From: a virus | Reading direction: 5' to 3' (one strand) | DNA length: 64,000 bases | Virus record (IMG/VR): IMGVR_UViG_3300035661_000029 | Coordinates: 25,626 to 89,625 of that record | Shown: in pieces, positions 1 to 7,673 of the stretch | How positions within the stretch are numbered: the stretch's first letter is position 1 | How the letters are laid out: every line of letters starts with the position of its first letter | Notes under the pieces: model-generated | The model's input: the letters and a program-made list of their open reading frames with translations, nothing else | Told to the model about the DNA's origin: nothing | The model's database searches: none | Made by a program: the position numbers and the translations under genes

Positions 1-551
1 GTAAGCTCTTGACGCGCATGGTCAAAACGAATCGTAAGATCAATTGTTAATGCTTCGCTTGAACCGTAGTCAAGGCCACTATAGCTAGCCTTCTGCAAGA
101 AGCAACCTTCAAGCTTCCACGTTTCAACAACACCTTCGTTACCATCCAACTGTTGAAGGATAGTACCAAACTTGTAGTCAGAACCAGTAGCTGCTGAATT
201 CAACCATGTGCCTGCAAGGTCGGCGCCAATCAAGCGTTGTTGAGTTTCAAGTTGTCCTTGGACAGCGTAAGCTGCAAGACCAGTAATATCGTCTTCAACC
301 GTAATGTTAATAGCTTCCCATGAGTGCTTGCCAGCAACGTAAGCCGTGCTGTTATAGCGCTCAATTTTTATTTCTTCAAATGACAAGTTAGGTCTGTCCA
401 TCTTGACAGCTTGACGAGTAATTTCGCGAGATGAAGCACCTGAAACTAAGCGTGCAAGATTCACGAAGGTGACCTGCCATCTATATTGTTGCTTAGGATG
501 CAACACGCCAAAGCCGGCACCCGGAATCCCCATTTGACTTAATGTTGCCAT
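1..551 (-). CDS. 19: tail tube protein gp19-like (partial, runs off left edge)
   Basis: Reads from ATG at 551 towards the left edge without a stop, about 183 residues visible, so the C-terminus is missing. Established family: T4 gp19 polymerises into the inner tail tube under the sheath. What is seen: start MATLSQMGIPGAGFG, then the two-layer beta pattern of tube proteins with an ARLVSGASSRE segment and a HSWEAINITVEDD strand. It is the last visible gene of the minus-strand sheath group (gp18 - two small genes - gp19), the same sheath-then-tube order as T4. A shine-dalgarno (AAGGAGATAC on the mRNA) precedes the start and a late-type promoter lies 50 nt upstream. Identification is from order and sequence character; no alignment was run. 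Confidence 0.8.
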   Translation of the reverse strand, partial: MATLSQMGIPGAGFGVLHPKQQYRWQVTFVNLARLVSGASSREITRQAVKMDRPNLSFEEIKIERYNSTAYVAGKHSWEAINITVEDDITGLAAYAVQGQLETQQRLIGADLAGTWLNSAATGSDYKFGTILQQLDGNEGVVETWKLEGCFLQKASYSGLDYGSSEALTIDLTIRFDHARQEL

Positions 552-599
552 AGTATCTCCTTGTTTGATAAGTCGTAAGAGTTAATCTCATTCATAGGT

Positions 600-607
600 T
601 ATTTATC
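600..607 (-). promoter_or_regulatory. T4-type late promoter (GATAAATA)
   Basis: Reverse strand reads GATAAATA, one mismatch to TATAAATA, 49 nt upstream of the gp19 start. It would give the tube gene its own late transcript. Confidence 0.6.
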
Positions 608-642
608 ACTTAATCGTGATTTCTCGGTAAAATTGACGGGGG

Positions 643-1518
643 CTAAGCGTTCTTTATAAGCCGAAGAAGGTACTCGTAGAGCCCCTTAGCATCACCTTTT
701 AATTCAGCGGGTGTATCAAATGAATGATAGTATCTGGTTCCATAGTCCGTTTGATCCTGCTTAAGGATTTCATACACTTTAGACATCGGAATAGCCCAGT
801 ATCCAGGAAAGTCAAAGAAACCGATCTCGTGCTTTAAATTGATAGCGTGTTCAAGGTCTCTTGATTCAATATAGTTATGCTTAAAGAGTGACTTGGTAGC
901 CATAACTATTTCTGCTCTAAAGGTTTTCAGATCAATCTTTTCCATTTTCTCATCTGAAACACTGTGTTCTAAAACATCGGTGATATATTCTTGAACTTCG
1001 GGACTGCCCTTGATGAACTCGTCAACTGTAAATTTCTTAGCAAAATCTTCAAACATTGACTGAACGAGGTACACGTCAACGGATCCACCTAGCTCTTTAG
1101 CTATTTCACTGAACATGGAAGAGGATTCCTCGTATGAGTCAGCGTACTCTGGAGAGTAGGTGAAGCTAAAATCACCAGCAGGGAAGATAAAGTGGGTGGG
1201 TCCGTAAGCCTTCGCCATCGCCTGTGAACCAGTCGCGTAAAGACAGTTTGCGCGAATAGACTTATAGCCAAAAGCAAGTTGATAGCCCATGTTGAACATG
1301 AAGTTGAATCCTGGACCAGAATCCTTGGGGGCTCTATTCTTTGAGGCTGGTGAGAAGGTGGCTTGATCTTCGCTTATACCGCGAATTCCTCTTAAAAGTG
1401 GGGAATCCCCAGACTCGTTAAGAAAGTACTTGCACTCGTTCTTAATACGGGGCAGACTCACGAATAGAGGAACCACAGCCGCGCTCTCGTTAAGGAATTC
1501 TTTAAAGCTTGGTCTCAT
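643..1518 (-). CDS. hypothetical virion-associated protein with FLNE N-terminus
   Basis: 291 residues, not recognised. The N-terminus is MRPSFKEFLNES, and a second FLNES occurs at about residues 32-36. FxxFLNE resembles the capsid-targeting/processing peptides of T4 internal proteins, which the gp21 protease cuts after (L/I)-x-E. The body is mixed alpha/beta with no membrane segment or catalytic motif that I can name. The start ATG overlaps the stop of the upstream 118-aa gene (ATGA), so the two are translationally coupled. It lies between sheath and tube genes, so a late-expressed structural or head-internal role is likely, but this is inference. Confidence 0.6.
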   Translation of the reverse strand: MRPSFKEFLNESAAVVPLFVSLPRIKNECKYFLNESGDSPLLRGIRGISEDQATFSPASKNRAPKDSGPGFNFMFNMGYQLAFGYKSIRANCLYATGSQAMAKAYGPTHFIFPAGDFSFTYSPEYADSYEESSSMFSEIAKELGGSVDVYLVQSMFEDFAKKFTVDEFIKGSPEVQEYITDVLEHSVSDEKMEKIDLKTFRAEIVMATKSLFKHNYIESRDLEHAINLKHEIGFFDFPGYWAIPMSKVYEILKQDQTDYGTRYYHSFDTPAELKGDAKGLYEYLLRLIKNA

Positions 1519-1871
1519 GTCAAGTTTTCTAATTTATATTTTGCACGGTAGATAATAGAAAGAACATTATCCCATTCATTTAAGAGATTAGTGTCTGCTG
1601 GATTAAATACTGAGCGTGAAGATTCTGCCCATATAGCTAGTTCACGAATAAATGTCTGTGCATCTTGTGTTTGAAACACGAGTGCAGTCGTCGCTGGGAT
1701 ATTTAGAATACCATACTTGCCTTGGTAAAGTTCAGCAACAGTGTCAGCACCCTCAAGCAAGCCTTCATACAAATCATTTAGAGCTAAATGCTGTGCAAAA
1801 GAACGCGTGCGAAGATGAAGCATATGTGCTAGATCACGAGCTGCAAATAGTTGTGCTATAAGATTTTCCAT
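1515..1871 (-). CDS. small alpha-helical protein, DUF5856-like, possible ferritin/Dps-like fold
   Basis: 118 residues from the MENLIAQLFAARD start at 1871. The same frame is open to 1991, inside the sheath gene, but the extension would run through a GC-rich palindrome and is rejected. The pattern AHMLHLRTRSFAQHLAL - DLYEGLLEGADTVAE resembles phage DUF5856 proteins and the first helices of Dps/ferritin-like proteins, with His, Asp and Glu residues spaced as in a four-helix bundle. A metal-binding role is inference only. No shine-dalgarno stands at the usual distance: the seven bases before ATG follow directly on a strong hairpin. The stop overlaps the start of the next gene. Confidence 0.65.
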   Translation of the reverse strand: MENLIAQLFAARDLAHMLHLRTRSFAQHLALNDLYEGLLEGADTVAELYQGKYGILNIPATTALVFQTQDAQTFIRELAIWAESSRSVFNPADTNLLNEWDNVLSIIYRAKYKLENLT

Positions 1872-1878
1872 AGGATTT

Positions 1879-1906
1879 GGGGGGAGGACCTTAAGGTCCT
1901 CCCCCC
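1879..1906 (-). promoter_or_regulatory. 28-bp perfect palindrome (mRNA hairpin between gp18 and the 118-aa gene)
   Basis: A perfect inverted repeat, G6-AGGACC / GGTCCT-C6 around a TTAA centre, in the 40-nt gap after the sheath stop. It has no U-tract on the minus strand, so it is not a classical intrinsic terminator. It ends seven nt before the next start codon. Likely an RNA stabiliser, processing site or attenuator that separates sheath from downstream expression. Confidence 0.6.
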
Positions 1907-1911
1907 CTCTA

Positions 1912-3753
1912 TTAAGGCATTGAAGCGCCAGTAGAAAGAACGCGGATTGGAATGTAGATAAATTCAGCTGCATCCATTGGCTTAAGAGCAACGTCCATAA
2001 TCAGCTGGTTATTGTCGATCACTGTTGGAGTGTTGTTTGATTCGTCGCAAAGAGTTACGAAGTCATACAAGCCATGCTTAGCCATGATGTCATTCAAGAA
2101 TCCATCAGCGACTGACTTAAGGTTGTCGCGAGTGATCTTGTCGTTAGGTTCGAAGACGAATGGGAAAGCACCCTTGCGAAGAGCTCTCTTGATGTACATA
2201 AGCAAGCGCATTACATTAACACGATCAAGAGCGGAAGCTGCACCATAGGAAGTCTTCTGGCCCCAAACAATCAAACCGTTTCCTGGGAAGAATACAATTG
2301 GGTTGATGTTCTTGAAGTACTCGTACAAGTTATCACGCTGACCTTGGTTAAGGTTGGTCTCAATGAATGTTGTAGCTGTTCCAAGAGTTCCTGAAACGTA
2401 TCCAACAGAAGTAACACCAGTAACTGAACCACGGCGGACACCAGCTGGAGCAAACCAAACATATGCCTGATTGTCGCTGTATGCGTAGGTGCGAACTGCA
2501 ATCCCGGATGGAGCAACAACAATATTTGTACCATCAAGATTAGATGCCATGCCCCATAGGTAGTAGTAAGCTGCATTAGATGATGTAACGCGTTCTGTAG
2601 TAAGTGCCCATGTAGCAGCTTGTTCAGGAGTCTTATTGAGAGGAACATCAGCAATAACAAACGCTTCATCATTGATGGAGTTTGAAAGAGCTACAAGTTC
2701 ATTAACAACTTCTGGGTAACCTGGGGCAAGGATCAAGTTATACTCATAAATTTCAGAACGTACTTCTTGGTTGCTGTTAATTTCAGCAGCCAGCGCTGTA
2801 GCGATAGCAACTCTCTTAGCAGCATCATTAGCACCAAGAGGAGCCGTAAGGTTAACCATCACAAGTGAAACGGTGAAATCATCTCCGGCAACAAATGGAA
2901 CTGTTCCAGCACTAATCAAGAAGTTAATGAAGTTGTTGTCATAAGGAACACCAACTTGACCCATGATAGATGGACCAGATACTGTACCTGTTACTGAGAA
3001 GGTTGTTGCACTGGTAAAAGTGATAACCCATGTTTCAACTGTAGCGTTAACGTCAGCTACTAAGCCAGTCATCGTACCATTGCCAGTTCCGGTGAAGCTG
3101 TTTGGCGTATAAACGATGTCGAAGGTAAAGTAGTCATCTGCTGTAAAGGCAACTGAACCAGAAGTAATTGTGAACGTAACCTTTGAAGACGTGAATAAGG
3201 TGTTAACAGTACCAGTACCAATGATGCCAGTGTCAGAACCAGTTACGGTGTAACCAGTTGGGCTTGTGAACACCACGTTGATTGTTTCAGGCTTAACTTG
3301 GCTGGATGATACATCAGCGCCAGTCATGATACCATTGCCAGCACCCACACGAGTAGTTGGACCAGCGTGCGGGATACCAACTGCAATAAACGTTTCTGCA
3401 GCATCTGTCAAGTCGACGTTTGCGCGAACAACGTAAGCGCGATTTGCCAAACCAAGGAACTGGTTAAGAGCAAAAAGCCCGTACTCATTACGAGCATCGC
3501 CATGGAATTGGTTACCGGCAGAATCAGCTCTGAACGATGGAATACCATAAAGCTGCGTGCTCTGACCAATAGAGGTTACTGTACGAACAACCGAGTGCTC
3601 TGTAGTACCCGATGCAATAGTAAGACCATTTGGTTGAACTTTATTCTTTTCAGTTGCAACGAAGAACAATGGAACTGTTGATGCCGCTGCTGGGATGAAG
3701 AATGATTCATCGATAACTGTAACTGACACGCCTGGGGAAACAAGGGTTGCCAT
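1912..3753 (-). CDS. 18: tail sheath protein gp18
   Basis: 613 residues (T4 gp18 is 659). Sheath subunits assemble around the tube and contract at infection. The N-terminus MATLVSPGVSVTVIDES and the C-terminal domain (VVAPSGIAVRTYAY, IVVWGQKTSYG, NVMRLLMYIKRALR) are typical of contractile sheaths. Unusual: residues about 137-215 and 221-300 are two tandem copies of a beta-rich module starting GAGNGIM and GTGNGTM, each ending with a GDDF- or DDYF-type strand. The same module occurs in neck and baseplate proteins of this window. The copies occupy the position of the variable surface domains of sheath proteins and probably decorate the tail exterior. Own late promoter at 3827. Confidence 0.93.
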   Translation of the reverse strand: MATLVSPGVSVTVIDESFFIPAAASTVPLFFVATEKNKVQPNGLTIASGTTEHSVVRTVTSIGQSTQLYGIPSFRADSAGNQFHGDARNEYGLFALNQFLGLANRAYVVRANVDLTDAAETFIAVGIPHAGPTTRVGAGNGIMTGADVSSSQVKPETINVVFTSPTGYTVTGSDTGIIGTGTVNTLFTSSKVTFTITSGSVAFTADDYFTFDIVYTPNSFTGTGNGTMTGLVADVNATVETWVITFTSATTFSVTGTVSGPSIMGQVGVPYDNNFINFLISAGTVPFVAGDDFTVSLVMVNLTAPLGANDAAKRVAIATALAAEINSNQEVRSEIYEYNLILAPGYPEVVNELVALSNSINDEAFVIADVPLNKTPEQAATWALTTERVTSSNAAYYYLWGMASNLDGTNIVVAPSGIAVRTYAYSDNQAYVWFAPAGVRRGSVTGVTSVGYVSGTLGTATTFIETNLNQGQRDNLYEYFKNINPIVFFPGNGLIVWGQKTSYGAASALDRVNVMRLLMYIKRALRKGAFPFVFEPNDKITRDNLKSVADGFLNDIMAKHGLYDFVTLCDESNNTPTVIDNNQLIMDVALKPMDAAEFIYIPIRVLSTGASMP

Positions 3754-3826
3754 ATTTAATATCTCCTTAATATATCTCTTTTAATGCATCTTGGGTTGTT
3801 GAGCTGCATTTGCGTTTGTGACTATG

Positions 3827-3834
3827 TATTTATG
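3827..3834 (-). promoter_or_regulatory. T4-type late promoter (CATAAATA)
   Basis: Reverse strand reads CATAAATA, 74 nt upstream of the sheath start in the gap after gp15. One mismatch to the T4 late consensus. Confidence 0.6.
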
Positions 3835-3871
3835 TTCTTTCCAGGTTTCGGGGCCAGAACAACAGCTTCTT

Positions 3872-4618
3872 TTAACCTGTTATATCGATTGTTCCATACT
3901 CTGGACCGTTGGTGAAGGGAACAAGGTTACCCTCGTCATCGTACTCGTTGATCTGGAAGCTTGACAGGTCACCGATTCTAAGCGTAATTTTTCGAACCAC
4001 ATCATCCTTCATATCAACTGGGGCTGAAAGCCAGATGTTTGTCGCAAAGGTAAGTGTCCACATGAGAAGACGGCGTTCACCACCAGGAGGATAGTTTTCC
4101 TCATTGTTGATTCCAGTGAGCTCAACTGAGGCTATCTTCGTCCAGTCAAGAGCAGCGTCAGAGGTTTGGATCTGAAGAATGGGATCAAACAGAACAAGAA
4201 GCTGCTCCAAAATTTGGTGCATTTGCTGCGTGTTAGATGCAATTATAGCAAGCTCTGTTGTCATGATGTATGGGATAGGCATAACACGAGTAACAGTCTT
4301 CAGGTCAGCAGGATAGACACCACCAGCAGGTAGAAATGTTCTACGATCGACTACGCCGATACCCTTGCGCTGCGATGAGATTTCAAGACCAGCCATATTA
4401 GCAACCATTGACGGCACCGTGAATGGTTTGTTCTGCGTGTTACCAGCCTGAATAGCCGCAACTACCCTATCCCTGCTTCCAATGGCAATAGGAACGGAAA
4501 TGAACTCTTCTTCAGCACACTCGCCCTTACCTGTCTTTACAGTAAGACCTGCGAAGATGTTGCAGAACTGAAGGAGGTAGGAACGAAGTTGACCTTCGTA
4601 AAAGTAGCTGGTGATCAT
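3872..4618 (-). CDS. 15: tail sheath stabiliser / tail terminator gp15
   Basis: 248 residues (T4 gp15: 272). In T4, gp15 forms a hexameric ring that ends the tube and sheath and binds the neck. Matching features: N-terminal SYFYEGQLRSYL (T4 has YFYNSSFRRY), a VPI strand, the PIPYIMTTELAI - MHQILEQLLVLFDP stretch that mirrors T4 PSPIKMIYELSI - FQIVEQILPYFQP, and a final MWTLTFATNIWL strand. The start overlaps the stop of the 136-aa gene by four bases. It sits between neck genes and the sheath gene as expected. Confidence 0.85.
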   Translation of the reverse strand: MITSYFYEGQLRSYLLQFCNIFAGLTVKTGKGECAEEEFISVPIAIGSRDRVVAAIQAGNTQNKPFTVPSMVANMAGLEISSQRKGIGVVDRRTFLPAGGVYPADLKTVTRVMPIPYIMTTELAIIASNTQQMHQILEQLLVLFDPILQIQTSDAALDWTKIASVELTGINNEENYPPGGERRLLMWTLTFATNIWLSAPVDMKDDVVRKITLRIGDLSSFQINEYDDEGNLVPFTNGPEYGTIDITG

Positions 4619-5025
4619 ATTCCGTATGCTCGTTTAAAGTTTGTTTTATCTTGTTCCGTAAGGTTTGTAGTATCACAAGTGTACGTTCCATCCTTCAGTT
4701 TGATGGCTGTAGAGGTCCAGAATGCGTGAGCTGGTTTGCTATCACCTGGTGGAGTTTCTCTGAAGCTCGTTGAAACTGGAATAGAAGCTTCTTTAAGCTC
4801 ATCAGGAATCTCGAGCTTTATATCTCGCCACAGTGTGCCATCAGCTCTTTTCTTCATCAGCTTTGGATCACGGTGCTTTGGCACGAAGAGCTGTTGCATA
4901 ATGTTCTTTTCAGACAGGCATCGCTGAATGTCCCTTAGATGAGCATAACCTAACGCATAGTCATCTACCCACGAAGGTTCAACTACCTTCGTGGCTTCGT
5001 TTAGGAAATTTTTAAAGATTATCAT
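4615..5025 (-). CDS. small neck-region protein with FLNE N-terminus
   Basis: 136 residues, function not recognised. It begins MIIFKNFLNEATKVV, the same FxxFLNE signature as the 291-aa protein near the tube gene, so an (L/I)-x-E prohead protease site is plausible. The rest is soluble and lysine-rich with no recognised motif. Four-base overlaps on both sides (gp14-like upstream, gp15 downstream) place it in a tightly coupled neck operon. It could be a head-completion or neck protein. Confidence 0.6.
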   Translation of the reverse strand: MIIFKNFLNEATKVVEPSWVDDYALGYAHLRDIQRCLSEKNIMQQLFVPKHRDPKLMKKRADGTLWRDIKLEIPDELKEASIPVSTSFRETPPGDSKPAHAFWTSTAIKLKDGTYTCDTTNLTEQDKTNFKRAYGI

Positions 5026-6926
5026 ACTTTAGTGCTAAGAGCTTGGTTAGTAGGTGACTGAAGAATGTTTCGTACAGATGGCTTATGCGAGCTGTAGTCA
5101 CCACGACGATCAGTCTCAAGGTACAACCAGCGGTTCTTTACCATTGAGAAGCGGTAAAGGCGTGGTGGTAGCTTAAGATGCGCTGGATAGTTAAGACGGT
5201 AGTACTCACCATCGGTTGCCGTTGTAACGTCTGGCAGCTTGTATCCCTCGGTGAATGGTTGACCATCTTTTGGAAGGCCATCTTCGATGTAGAGATTAGG
5301 CTTAGCGCTTGAACCAGCAGCAGGTGGCTGACCTTTTGCATTTGATGGTGGCATGATAGGGTGAAGCTTGACAGCATCAAGCTCTCTACCATCTGCGGAA
5401 CCAGTTTCTGGAACCTTGTTAGCAGCGGCAGTAATAATCTCTTCTGTTTGTGTGAGCGGTGTGTCATCTATCTGCTCACCAATTCCATCTGAAAGAATGG
5501 AATCAGCAACAAGGTACTTCTGAGTATCAATTGTTCCAAAGATGTCGCGTGTCTCTTGAGATGGGAGAGCTTGAGCAGCAGAAAAGCGATAGACAGTTGG
5601 TCTCCACGACGTGCTGAATCCTTCTGATGCCCAACCAGTGTCTGTAACTTCAAGGAACTTTCTAACTGGACGAAGATTTTGGTCGTACTGAAGCTCAGGA
5701 ATAACCTCAACAATGTCACCGACAACGATAGGTCTACCTATCAATGAGACCATTGTAGCAAAGGAGACCGTGAATGAGTATGAGTCAAGGATGGACAAAC
5801 CAAAGCGGCTCAAGTCAGACATTGAGTCAGCAGGAGAGTACATCGCCTTCATGAAGGTTGGTTCGAGAGCGTAGTCACGATCGCGGTTCTCATTGAAGAA
5901 CAGGTCTTGAATGTTGTTGATGTCCGTCGGAACAGTGTCGGTAATGTCAAAGGAAATAACTTCCCAGCTACCGCTACCAGTAAACATTGTAGGCGTAACT
6001 CTAACAGCTCTTGTCGTCACTACGTGCTTGAAGTTCAACGTCTGTGGAAGCGGTGATTGAATAAGGTTGTACATACCAAGGCGCTTCCAAACGTAGTTGA
6101 TCTGGAAGCTAAACATATCGCCAGAAGCGAAGCTAGTAACGCCTTGATTGATTGTAAATGATGCATAGGTTGTTTGGAAAGGTGAACCTATGGTAGCTAC
6201 TCCAAGGTTCAAGATAGAACCATTTGCAAGAGTGGTAGATACAGAAAATGAAGTAGGAGAGGTTGCGATAGCTCTGACCATTCCCTGACTTACGTTAGGA
6301 CCAAGGACGGTAATAGCTATCGTGCCATCACCAGTTCCAGTAAAGATAGGAGAAGTTGCCTCACATGAACCATCTGAAATTTCAACCTTTACTTGGCGAG
6401 CATACTCATTAGGAGTATTTGCCTGTGTGATGCTAATTGAACCAATGCTGGTCCACTTTGACTTTTGTGGGTCATATTCTGACTCACCACTGTAAACTGT
6501 CTTTACGCCAAAGTCAATACCAATGTAGGCAAAGCCGGCGATAGCACTTCCCACCTGAGATGATTTCCAAGATGAGGAACCCGAATTAATACCTGACAGA
6601 GGATAGCCAGGGTAGGACGTTGACGAGAACAAGCTTCCTTGACTGAGAACTGAACCATTACCCTGCTCGTGGACACCAAGCATCTTGAAGAGATTGATTG
6701 GAGCTCCAGAGATGTTGAGCTGTTCAGCTACGTATGTCTCCTGGCGTGTCTGATCATTAGCAGCACAGACGTCTTGGGTTAAACCAGAAATCTGCCAGGT
6801 GCCAGAGTCTAAAGTAGGAGCTGCGTATGTTGCTAGCGCGGAGGTGTTTAATCCCGTCTGTGCGCGAGAACCATCTGGATTGTTAATACTTCCAGCGCCA
6901 TTTTCGCAAGGTAATGTCTGGGGCAT
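5022..6926 (-). CDS. 14: neck protein, gp14-like, enlarged
   Basis: 634 residues, much larger than T4 gp14 (256). The position between gp13-like and gp15 matches T4 order 13-14-15. A segment at about residues 395-430 (GRPIVVGDIVEVIPELQYD - FLEVTDTGWAS) resembles the GDLIYFP - FEINWVEP portion of T4 gp14, followed by a similar charged C-terminal tail. Residues about 195-279 hold a copy of the GTGDGTI ... FASGDMFSF beta-module also found in the sheath. The N-terminal 190 residues are Ser/Gly-rich and beta-like. The gp14 assignment rests mostly on order and a short similarity; the extra domains suggest surface decoration of the neck. Confidence 0.5.
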   Translation of the reverse strand: MPQTLPCENGAGSINNPDGSRAQTGLNTSALATYAAPTLDSGTWQISGLTQDVCAANDQTRQETYVAEQLNISGAPINLFKMLGVHEQGNGSVLSQGSLFSSTSYPGYPLSGINSGSSSWKSSQVGSAIAGFAYIGIDFGVKTVYSGESEYDPQKSKWTSIGSISITQANTPNEYARQVKVEISDGSCEATSPIFTGTGDGTIAITVLGPNVSQGMVRAIATSPTSFSVSTTLANGSILNLGVATIGSPFQTTYASFTINQGVTSFASGDMFSFQINYVWKRLGMYNLIQSPLPQTLNFKHVVTTRAVRVTPTMFTGSGSWEVISFDITDTVPTDINNIQDLFFNENRDRDYALEPTFMKAMYSPADSMSDLSRFGLSILDSYSFTVSFATMVSLIGRPIVVGDIVEVIPELQYDQNLRPVRKFLEVTDTGWASEGFSTSWRPTVYRFSAAQALPSQETRDIFGTIDTQKYLVADSILSDGIGEQIDDTPLTQTEEIITAAANKVPETGSADGRELDAVKLHPIMPPSNAKGQPPAAGSSAKPNLYIEDGLPKDGQPFTEGYKLPDVTTATDGEYYRLNYPAHLKLPPRLYRFSMVKNRWLYLETDRRGDYSSHKPSVRNILQSPTNQALSTKV

Positions 6927-6927
6927 A

Positions 6928-7628
6928 TTATGCGGCCTTTCTGTTTAGAGCAGCTTGACGCATACGTTCACAGGAATCCTGTGAACGTATCATTCCAATT
7001 TTTGCTTTATTTGAAAGAGCTATTTGTGCTCTAGTTTCCAAACTCATAGGTGCCTTTTTCTTTGCTGCTGACAGCTTCTTACGATGATTTTCTTTTTCTT
7101 CATCTGATCTATTATTTAGACTATTACTGGTGATCTTGGAAAGTTTTGTTTTGTACTCTTCATCATTAGCTAATCTAGCTTTAACTTCTTTCTGAGCAGT
7201 CCGCATCTTCTGTCTCACTTCTTTGCTACGTTTCTGTCCAGTATTCTTAGCAACTCTGTTTGTGATCTGTTCTGGAGATTGTTTGGGAGCTATATAGCCA
7301 TCTGCCAATCTTTGTGCCCACGTTTTTTCAATCCTTCAGAAACTTTTATCTTTGTCTCTTCTTTTAGAGAAGAGCCGTGCTGATTTCCCGTCCCACCGCT
7401 TCTAATATTCATACACATAAGGTCTGATCTAAGTTCAGGATTTATTAGAATTTCAATAAAATGTTTCTCTCTACCGTGTTTCTTTATTGAACGTGATAGA
7501 ATTGAACCACTTCCTAAATACCCACCATCTAAATTATCTGTCGAGTGCATGCCCAAATAAAACTTCTTGGCGACAATGCACGTCGTTTTATAAATTGCAT
7601 GATATTTTCTCTGTTCAGCTCTATTCAT
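6928..7628 (-). pseudogene. GIY-YIG homing endonuclease, split by frameshift
   Basis: Starts at ATG 7628 with a good shine-dalgarno (AAGGAG). The N-terminal half carries a Seg-type GIY-YIG domain (KYHAIYKTTC - FYLGMHSTD, then YLGSGSILSRSIKKHG). The C-terminal half is a run of NUMOD3-like DNA-binding repeats. The halves are in different frames: reading one base back at the A6 run (plus-strand T6 at 7323-7328) restores a continuous ...ETW-like NUMOD3 segment (TWAQRLADGYIAPK). Without that the first frame stops just after it, and the second could only start at a TTG (7308). It is inserted between gp13 and gp14. Either a decayed gene, a slippage-expressed one, or a base-calling error. Confidence 0.75.
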
Positions 7629-7673
7629 AATTTCTCCTTGTGAAATTTTTATAGAACATTGCAAAAATGTGCC

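Noticed and set aside
1515-1991. 158-residue version of the 118-aa gene starting inside gp18
   Set aside because: The extension translates the GC palindrome and the end of gp18 in another frame; the ATG at 1871 gives a sensible helical protein.
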